20,366 bases of DNA from positions 1 through 20,366 of the IMG/VR virus record IMGVR_UViG_3300017779_000226; one strand, written 5' to 3'. This DNA comes from a virus. Each line of letters starts with the position of its first letter. Position 1 is the first letter of the stretch. The notes under the pieces were generated by a model. That model ran no database searches. It saw only the letters and a list, made by a program, of their open reading frames with translations, and was not told the origin of the DNA. Shown in pieces: positions 13,267 through 19,131 of the stretch. Made by a program: the position numbers and the translations under genes.

Positions 13267-14701
13267 CGAATCCTATATTAAGTGTACAAGTGAAGATTTA
13301 GGACTGTTACAGTCTTTATCTGATTTTTTTACATTTCAAGTACCAGGTGCCAGCTTTATGCCGTCTGTAAGAGCAAGACGTTGGGACGGTAAAATAAGAA
13401 TGTTTAGTAAAGCAACTGGTAAAATTTACTATGGGTTACTACCGTATATAAACGAATTTTGTCGCCGGAACGCACATACAATCACACACGAAGCACCTGA
13501 AACCATTGGTGTGAACCATCCTACCAATCTTTTTTCCAAGTATATTGATGGTTTATCTATACCTAACATCAAACCAAGAGAATATCAAATAGGAGCGGTT
13601 CAACATGCAATCAATAATAAACGTGCTGTATTAGTATCGCCAACTGCTTCAGGTAAGTCTCTAATCATCTATTGTATTATACGAATGATAAGAGAAAGTG
13701 ATGGAAAGATATTATTAGTAGTACCAACTACATCACTAGTAGAACAAATGTATAAAGACTTTATATCATATGGGTATGACGCAGAAACAAATGTACAAAG
13801 AAAGTATTATGGTTATGAGATAGATGAAGATAAGAAGATAGTTGTATCTACATGGCAATCTCTGGCAACATTTGATAAGAAATACTTTGAACAGTTTGAT
13901 TGTGTAATAGGTGATGAAGCACACTTATATAAATCAAAAGAATTACAAAAGATTATGGCAGCTTGCATTAATGCCAAGTTTAGAATAGGTACAACTGGTA
14001 CACTAGATGATAGTAAAGTACACAAGTTAGTATTAGAAGGTCTCTTTGGACCTGTTCACTATGTTACAACTACAAAAGAATTAATAGATAAGAAACAATT
14101 AGCGGATTTAAAAATAGAATGTATTGTCTTAAAATATCCAAAAGAAGAATGTATGCAAATAAAAAATGCTAAGTTCCAAGACGAGATTGACTATATAGTA
14201 ACACACGAAAGAAGAAATAAGTTTTTAACTAATCTGGCAATCGACCAAAAAGGTAATACTCTAGTTCTATTTCAGTATGTAGAAAAACATGGAAAACCTT
14301 TACATGACCAAATAAAGGCAAAAGCAAAAGACCGTAAAGTATTTTTTGTTTACGGCGGAACAGAAACAAATGATAGAGAAAGAATTAGAGCAATCACAGA
14401 AAAGTTGGACAACACGATTATTGTCGCTTCTTACGGGACGTTTAGCACTGGTATCAATATTCGTAACTTACACAACATTATTTTTAGTAGCCCTACTAAA
14501 TCACCTATAAGAGTTTTACAATCTATAGGTCGTGGTTTAAGATTAGGTGAGCAGAAAGATACTGCTAAAGTGTATGATATATCTGACGATTTTACTTATA
14601 AAGAAAAGAAGAACTTTACAATCCAGCACTTTTTGGAAAGGATAAATATTTACAATGAACAACAGTTTGATTATGATATACACACGGTGGACTTGATATG
14701 A
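13238..14701 (+). CDS. uvsW: RNA-DNA / DNA helicase UvsW
   Basis: UvsW is an SF2 helicase that unwinds R-loops and Holliday-like branched DNA, switching T4 from origin to recombination-dependent replication. The 487 residues match T4 UvsW (about 500). A Q-type motif (REYQIGA) lies near 114-120, Walker A SPTASGKS at 134-141, motif II DEAH at 226-229, motif III TGTLDD at 253-258, motif V SYGTFSTGINI near 398-408, and motif VI QSIGRGLRLG at 428-437. The N-terminal 100 residues include a WDGKIRMF segment typical of the UvsW DNA-binding domain. The ATG lies inside the previous gene and the stop overlaps the next ATG (ATGA), so it is in the middle of a coupled operon. Confidence 0.96.
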   Translation: MSELKITKFNESYIKCTSEDLGLLQSLSDFFTFQVPGASFMPSVRARRWDGKIRMFSKATGKIYYGLLPYINEFCRRNAHTITHEAPETIGVNHPTNLFSKYIDGLSIPNIKPREYQIGAVQHAINNKRAVLVSPTASGKSLIIYCIIRMIRESDGKILLVVPTTSLVEQMYKDFISYGYDAETNVQRKYYGYEIDEDKKIVVSTWQSLATFDKKYFEQFDCVIGDEAHLYKSKELQKIMAACINAKFRIGTTGTLDDSKVHKLVLEGLFGPVHYVTTTKELIDKKQLADLKIECIVLKYPKEECMQIKNAKFQDEIDYIVTHERRNKFLTNLAIDQKGNTLVLFQYVEKHGKPLHDQIKAKAKDRKVFFVYGGTETNDRERIRAITEKLDNTIIVASYGTFSTGINIRNLHNIIFSSPTKSPIRVLQSIGRGLRLGEQKDTAKVYDISDDFTYKEKKNFTIQHFLERINIYNEQQFDYDIHTVDLI

Positions 14702-15171
14702 GAACTCCAAAGAAAGGAAGTAAAGTGACTACTAACCCTAAAGAGACTATTAAGAAGATACCAACACCTAGAATAGTAAAGTTAAATTCAGGTGAACAAC
14801 TTGTTGCCATAGTAATGGTACAAGATAACTCAGATTTTATAAGATTAGAAGAACCTTACATTATACAGTTACACCCACATGACTTTTTGGGAGACTATAT
14901 GATGGAAGAAAAGATGACAATTAAACCTTGGTTATTCAAGTCTAAAGATAAAGTAATATCTATACATAAAAATAATATTTTATGTTTTGCAGTTCCTACA
15001 GATGATATTTCTGAGTATTATATGAATATTCGTAGTGGAAAACTAAGACAATCGCCTGAAGAAATAAAGAAACACAGAGCCGCTGCTTTTGGTAAATTGT
15101 TAGACCAATTGGGCGATGTTGAGTATGACGAGACACAAGACTACTTAATGGGTAAGAAGACAGTACACTAA
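14698..15171 (+). CDS. Small Sm-like-fold candidate protein between uvsW and gp55, function unknown
   Basis: I do not recognise a named T4 homologue for this 157-residue protein. After a basic N-terminus (RTPKKGSKVTTNPKETIKKIPTPR), residues 24-58 (IVKLNSGEQLVAIVMVQDNSDFIRLEEPYIIQL) have the strand pattern of an Sm/Lsm-like barrel (LxSGEExxAxVxxxDxxxIxLxxP). ISIHKNNILCFAVPTDDISEYYMN near the middle would be the closing strands. The C-terminus is charged. If the fold guess is right, an RNA-binding or regulatory role would fit, but nothing proves it. Its ATG overlaps the uvsW stop (ATGA). It ends at the gp55 control region, and a consensus promoter on the opposite strand fires toward it. Confidence 0.8.
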   Translation: MRTPKKGSKVTTNPKETIKKIPTPRIVKLNSGEQLVAIVMVQDNSDFIRLEEPYIIQLHPHDFLGDYMMEEKMTIKPWLFKSKDKVISIHKNNILCFAVPTDDISEYYMNIRSGKLRQSPEEIKKHRAAAFGKLLDQLGDVEYDETQDYLMGKKTVH

Positions 15172-15187
15172 GGTAACTCTAAGGTAA
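15168..15187 (+). repeat. Tandem CTAAGGTAA repeat, 11-base period
   Basis: CTAAGGTAA occurs at 15168-15176 and 15179-15187. The first copy includes the stop codon of the preceding gene. A one-helical-turn period is what a protein bound to one face of DNA would use. It lies just downstream of the minus-strand promoter's predicted start. Two copies only, so chance is possible. Confidence 0.4.
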
Positions 15188-15213
15188 TCTATCTCTGAAG
15201 GAGGCACATGCCT

Positions 15214-15242
15214 ATTATATACCATTTTGTTCAAATTGTCAA
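15214..15242 (-). promoter_or_regulatory. Full-consensus sigma70 promoter pointing left
   Basis: On the minus strand the -35 is TTGACA (15242-15237), the spacer is 17 bases, and the -10 is TATAAT (15219-15214): all twelve consensus bases. Transcription would start near 15207 and run antisense into the 14698-15171 gene and then uvsW. No convincing minus-strand gene lies there. A regulatory antisense RNA is one reading; an unused chance match is the other. Confidence 0.65.
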
Positions 15243-15283
15243 GCGCTTAAACCAAAAAAAATGAAAATAATTTATTACTACAA

Positions 15284-15318
15284 AATCTAGTATAACAGCT
15301 TGACTTTTTTACTAGATT
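15284..15318 (+). repeat. 9-bp inverted repeat around the gp55 -35 box
   Basis: AATCTAGTA (15284-15292) and TACTAGATT (15310-15318) are exact complements separated by 17 bases that contain the -35 TTGACT. The right arm sits in the promoter spacer. This is the layout of a two-half-site operator. Confidence 0.55.
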
Positions 15319-15328
15319 GTGATATAAT
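15300..15328 (+). promoter_or_regulatory. Strong sigma70-type promoter for gp55
   Basis: The -35 is TTGACT (15300-15305), the spacer is 17 bases and the -10 is TATAAT (15323-15328) with an upstream TG (extended -10). It shares GTGATATAATA with the uvsY promoter. Start of transcription is expected near 15335, about 22 bases before the gp55 ATG, leaving room for the ribosome site AAAAAGGAA. Confidence 0.87.
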
Positions 15329-15356
15329 AGGGTAATATTTTAAAAAGGAATATAAT

Positions 15357-15914
15357 ATGAAAAATACACAACCAATCAAGGTTCCTAAAAAGAAAGAGCA
15401 TTATGTCTCTAATAAAGAATTTTTAGTTGCCATGAAAGAATATAAATTAAAGTGTATAGCGGCAGAAAAGAAAAAGAAACCTAGACCACCAATAACTGAT
15501 TACATTGGTGAGTGTTTTCTAAAGATTGCTAATCATTTATCATATAGACCAAACTTCATTAATTACACTTATAAAGAAGATATGATATCTGATGGTATAG
15601 AAAATTGTTTACAATATGTTTCTAACTTTGATCCAACAAAATCAAATAATCCATTTGCTTACTTTACACAAATAATATACTACGCATTTATAAGAAGAAT
15701 CCAAAAAGAAAAGAAACAAACAATTATTAAACAGAAACTAATAATGAAGTCTGGTTTAGATGAGTTAGTTTCACAAGAAGCAGATAATACAGAATATCAA
15801 AACGCATATGCTGACTTTTTAAGAAAGAATATGGTAGAGATAGCACCTGATAAACCAAAAGAAAAGAAACCAAGGAAGAAAAAAGTATCTAAACTAGAAT
15901 ACTTTATGCAATGA
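15357..15914 (+). CDS. 55: Late-transcription sigma factor gp55
   Basis: gp55 replaces sigma70 on host RNA polymerase and recognises the TATAAATA box of late promoters, working with gp33 and the gp45 sliding clamp. The length, 185 residues, equals that of T4 gp55. The block INYTYKEDMISDGIENCLQYVSNFDPTKSNNPFAYFTQIIYYAFIRRIQKEKK (about 74-126) corresponds to T4 [56 protein letters not shown], the sigma region 2-like part that holds polymerase and reads the -10. The C-terminal region (KPKEKKPRKKKVSKLEYFMQ) is very basic before a short hydrophobic end, as is usual for the clamp-binding tail. It is driven by its own sigma70 promoter and coupled to the next gene by ATGA. Confidence 0.93.
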   Translation: MKNTQPIKVPKKKEHYVSNKEFLVAMKEYKLKCIAAEKKKKPRPPITDYIGECFLKIANHLSYRPNFINYTYKEDMISDGIENCLQYVSNFDPTKSNNPFAYFTQIIYYAFIRRIQKEKKQTIIKQKLIMKSGLDELVSQEADNTEYQNAYADFLRKNMVEIAPDKPKEKKPRKKKVSKLEYFMQ

Positions 15915-17401
15915 AAAATATTATAGTTGTGGGTGGTGGTAGTGCAGGCTGGATGTCAGCAGCTACACTCATTCGTACCTTTCCTGATAAAAATATAACT
16001 GTAATAGAAAGTCCAGATGTATCTACAGTTGGTGTAGGTGAAAGTACATTAGGTCATATCAATGGTTGGTTAAATTATCTCAACATTGAAGACAAAGACT
16101 TTATGCCTTACTGTGACGCTAGTTATAAGTTATCAATTAAATTTACAGACTTCTATAAAAAAGGTGCAGGTTCATTTCATTACCCATTTGGCAGACCATA
16201 TTATTGGGACGATAAAGAAAGAAACAAATGGTACTTTAGAAAACAATTATTAAATTTACCTAATAGTGATTATGCTGAGTGCATGTCACCCAATGTATTA
16301 ATTTCTAATGCTAATAAAATAAGTGATATTAATGATATTTTACCTAACTACAATTTTAAAACAGATACCGCTTATCATTTTGACGCCACTAAATTTGGTT
16401 TATGGTTAAAAGAACATTATTGTTTACCAAGAGGTGTGAAACATGTATTAGAAAATGTAAATCTTGTACAACAAAATGATAATGGTGTATCACATATCAA
16501 TTCACATGAATGTGATTTAGTCATAGACTGTACAGGTTTTAAATCTATGATATTAAATAAAGTTGGTGGTGATTTTATATCTTACAATGATATATTACCT
16601 AATGATAGTGCATGGGCAACAAGAATGCCATACACAAACAAAGAACAACAACTAGAACCATATACAAATTGTACGGCGATAGATAATGGTTGGGTGTGGA
16701 ATATACCTAGTTGGGAAAGAATTGGTACTGGTTATGTTTATTCAAGTAAATATATCAATGATGATGACGCATTAATACAATTTAAACAATACTTAGGTAG
16801 AGACGATTTAGAATTTAAAAACATCCGTATGAGAGTTGGCAGACAAAAAGAAATGTGGATAAAAAATGTATGTTCAATTGGTTTATCTGCCGGATTTATA
16901 GAACCATTAGAGAGCACAGGTCTTTTACAAACACATACGTTTATAATGAAACTAGTATCTAATTTAGAACGAGGTGATTTTTCACAATGGGATAGAGACA
17001 CACACAACTTAGAGTGTAATAGTATTTTTGATGAGTATGTTACATTTGTTGCCATGCATTATGCCTTATCATTAAGAGACGATACACCATATTGGCAAGA
17101 TGTAAGAAAAAGAAGTTTGGTACATTTAAAAGAAGTACAATCTTTAATGAATGCCAAAATGCAAGATTACTATTTTAACCCATTAGGTGGTATGCATTAT
17201 ATAGCAACAGGTTTAAATTGGCAGGCAGTATCATTATTAGATGTAGAACAATTATTGTATGACCCGGATACAAAAGAGATAAACGAAGAATGGACAAATC
17301 ATTTAGAACAAAACAAACAAGATTGGCAAAAAATAGTAAATACTATGCCATCTTTATATCAATATTTAAAAGACAACATATATGAAAATCGCCCTAGTTA
17401 A
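15911..17401 (+). CDS. Flavin-dependent halogenase (tryptophan halogenase family), complete
   Basis: These enzymes use FADH2, oxygen and halide to form HOX, which travels through a tunnel and is held by an active-site lysine to halogenate an organic substrate. The 496 residues are near the usual 500-540. The FAD-binding GGGSAGW is at residues 8-14, TVGVGEST at 39-46, YKLSIKF at 72-78 with K73 in the position of the catalytic lysine (K79 of PrnA), the signature WVWNIP at 261-266, and GFIEPLEST at 328-336 with the catalytic glutamate region. All key motifs are intact, so activity is likely. The substrate cannot be told from sequence, and no flavin reductase is seen nearby. The ATG overlaps the gp55 stop (ATGA) and the end overlaps gp47 by 20 bases, so it is part of the replication/transcription operon. 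Confidence 0.93.
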   Translation: MKNIIVVGGGSAGWMSAATLIRTFPDKNITVIESPDVSTVGVGESTLGHINGWLNYLNIEDKDFMPYCDASYKLSIKFTDFYKKGAGSFHYPFGRPYYWDDKERNKWYFRKQLLNLPNSDYAECMSPNVLISNANKISDINDILPNYNFKTDTAYHFDATKFGLWLKEHYCLPRGVKHVLENVNLVQQNDNGVSHINSHECDLVIDCTGFKSMILNKVGGDFISYNDILPNDSAWATRMPYTNKEQQLEPYTNCTAIDNGWVWNIPSWERIGTGYVYSSKYINDDDALIQFKQYLGRDDLEFKNIRMRVGRQKEMWIKNVCSIGLSAGFIEPLESTGLLQTHTFIMKLVSNLERGDFSQWDRDTHNLECNSIFDEYVTFVAMHYALSLRDDTPYWQDVRKRSLVHLKEVQSLMNAKMQDYYFNPLGGMHYIATGLNWQAVSLLDVEQLLYDPDTKEINEEWTNHLEQNKQDWQKIVNTMPSLYQYLKDNIYENRPS

Positions 17402-18425
17402 CGACACACATTTTGGATGTCGTAATGACAATCCAAATTACCATGAATACATGTATAAGTTTTGGCAAAAACAATTCTTTCCATACTTAGAACAAAACGA
17501 TATCAAAACAATTATTCATTTAGGTGATATATTAGATAGACGTAAGTATGTAAACTTTAAAACACTTACTGATTTTAATAATAAGATAGTAAGTCAATTT
17601 AAGAAATATGATACACACTTTATAGTAGGTAACCATGATACCTATTACAAGAACACAAATGAAGTAAACGCACCTAAAGAATTGTTAAGTCAGTTTAAAG
17701 TTTATTCAGACCCACAAAAGATTACAATTGCAGGACATGATATATTGATTATACCATGGGTAACACCTGAAAACTACGATAGAACTAAAATGATGTTAGA
17801 ACAAGAAACAGCAGACATTGTTATGGGTCATTTAGAGATTAAAGGTTTTGAAATGCATACTGGACATCATTCAGATGTAGGTGTAGAAAAAGAAATGTTT
17901 AAAAGATTTGAAACAGTATTATCTGGTCACTTTCATAAGAAATCAGATGATGGTCATATATTTTACCTTGGTTGTCAATATGAAATGACTTGGTCAGATT
18001 ATAAATGTCCTAAACACTTTCACATTTACGATACAGAAACAAGAGAACTTAAAGCAATACGAAACCCTTTAACAATACATCATAAAATATATTACAATGA
18101 TGAAACTACAGATTATAAGAACTTTGATTTTAATGAATGTAATAACAAATACATTAAACTTATAGTAGAAAAGAAATCAGACTACTTTATGTTTGATAAA
18201 TTTGTTGATGATATTTACCAAAAGTCTAATGTATATGATTTAAAAATTATAGAAGATTATTCAGACTTAGACGCTTCAACAGTAAATGATGATATAGTTG
18301 AAAAGACGGAAGATACACCAACTTTACTTGATACCTATATAGAACAAACAGATACGAATTTAAATAAAGATAGATTAAAAACCTTAATGAAAAGTTTATA
18401 TACGGAGGCATTTGACTATGAGTAA
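17382..18425 (+). CDS. 47: Recombination endonuclease subunit gp47 (Mre11/SbcD-like)
   Basis: This is the nuclease partner of gp46. The complex resects DNA ends to give 3' ssDNA for UvsX/UvsY and degrades host DNA. The 347 residues match T4 gp47 (339). The calcineurin-like phosphoesterase motifs are all present: DTH at 8-10 (D8, H10), GDILDRR at 48-54, GNHD at 83-86, GH at 149-150 and SGHFHK at 181-186, which supply the two-metal centre. The rest is the capping domain and a helical tail that should contact gp46. It starts within the halogenase gene. In T4, genes 47 and 46 are also neighbours, separated by small genes; here an oxygenase gene fills that place. Confidence 0.95.
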   Translation: MKIALVNDTHFGCRNDNPNYHEYMYKFWQKQFFPYLEQNDIKTIIHLGDILDRRKYVNFKTLTDFNNKIVSQFKKYDTHFIVGNHDTYYKNTNEVNAPKELLSQFKVYSDPQKITIAGHDILIIPWVTPENYDRTKMMLEQETADIVMGHLEIKGFEMHTGHHSDVGVEKEMFKRFETVLSGHFHKKSDDGHIFYLGCQYEMTWSDYKCPKHFHIYDTETRELKAIRNPLTIHHKIYYNDETTDYKNFDFNECNNKYIKLIVEKKSDYFMFDKFVDDIYQKSNVYDLKIIEDYSDLDASTVNDDIVEKTEDTPTLLDTYIEQTDTNLNKDRLKTLMKSLYTEAFDYE

Positions 18426-19131
18426 TTACGACCACAAATATGAATATAAAAATATGTACTTTGGTCCTTACATCTATCATTGTAAATTAGACCCACAATT
18501 TTGTAAAGATTTATTAGAACAAGGTGATAAAACTACAGATAGATATTTACAAGAAGACGGTACATATACTAATCAAATTATTAAAGATAGTTTAGCAGGT
18601 GATTTAAAAACAGGACATGAAAGACAATTTGATGGCAAACAACAAAGATGGTTTAATAAAAGTTTAAAAGATGTGTTTACACATTATACAAAAGAACGTA
18701 TGAACTTTCATAACTATATTTTTGTACCAGATTATGTAATAGAGAACGTATGGATTAATTATCAACATGCCAATGAATATCAACCTGAACATACACATTC
18801 TGGTGACTTTAGTTGGGTAATCTATTTACAGATACCAGAGGGCATGAAAGCAGAAAGAGAAAATTATAAAAAGAAAGGTCCTGGTCCTGGTTGTATTGCA
18901 TTTAGTTATGGCGAGACAAGTGGCAATCCAGATGTAACTTTTCCTTGGGTAACAAATATTCACATGGGAGTACCTGAAGCAAATGAAATGTATATCTTTC
19001 CGTCTCAGTTAAAACATGCTGTGCCACCATTTAAGTGTGATGGTGTAAGAATATCAGTAAGTGGTAATGGTGCGTTTCAAAGACCAGATAGTAAACTATA
19101 TGTTATGGGAGAAAAAAGATACGAAGTATGA
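18418..19131 (+). CDS. Putative 2OG-Fe(II) oxygenase
   Basis: Members of this double-stranded beta-helix family use 2-oxoglutarate, O2 and Fe(II) to hydroxylate proteins, nucleic acids or small molecules. The 237 residues end in a recognisable core: WINYQHANEYQPEHTHSGDFSWVIYLQIPEG (112-142) and MYIFPSQLKHAVPPFKCDGVRISVSGN (191-217). Candidate metal ligands are H125 or H127 with D130 and the distal H200; R211 is the likely 2OG-binding arginine. This matches the pattern of the phage/cyanobacterial 2OG-FeII_Oxy_5-type family. I chose the ATG at 18418, 9 bases after GGAGG; a TTG at 18412 is too close to that site. It overlaps gp47 by 8 bases and its stop overlaps the gp46 ATG (ATGA). The target is unknown. 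Confidence 0.8.
   Translation: MSNYDHKYEYKNMYFGPYIYHCKLDPQFCKDLLEQGDKTTDRYLQEDGTYTNQIIKDSLAGDLKTGHERQFDGKQQRWFNKSLKDVFTHYTKERMNFHNYIFVPDYVIENVWINYQHANEYQPEHTHSGDFSWVIYLQIPEGMKAERENYKKKGPGPGCIAFSYGETSGNPDVTFPWVTNIHMGVPEANEMYIFPSQLKHAVPPFKCDGVRISVSGNGAFQRPDSKLYVMGEKRYEV

Larger units (their letters stand above)
15172..15356. promoter_or_regulatory. 185-base divergent control region before gp55
   Basis: This is the largest gap between genes in the window. From left to right it holds the tandem CTAAGGTAA repeat, a small dyad AGGCACATGCCT without its centre matching (15202-15213), a leftward consensus promoter (15214-15242), an A-rich stretch (15249-15285) that could serve as an UP element for either promoter, an inverted repeat (15284-15318) enclosing a -35 box, and the rightward gp55 promoter (15300-15328). 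I see no tRNA or intrinsic terminator in it. Confidence 0.7.

Noticed and set aside
14641-14648. GATAAATA inside uvsW as a late promoter
   Set aside because: It is within coding sequence, lacks the following G and has no late gene directly downstream.
15208-15264. 18-codon frame (MPIIYHFVQIVKRLNQKK) after AAGGAGG in the gp55 gap
   Set aside because: The ribosome site is good but only 3 bases from the ATG, no + strand promoter precedes it closely, and it runs through the leftward promoter; I treat it as chance.
18412-18417. TTG start for the oxygenase
   Set aside because: It is only 3 bases from GGAGG, whereas the ATG at 18418 has normal 9-base spacing.
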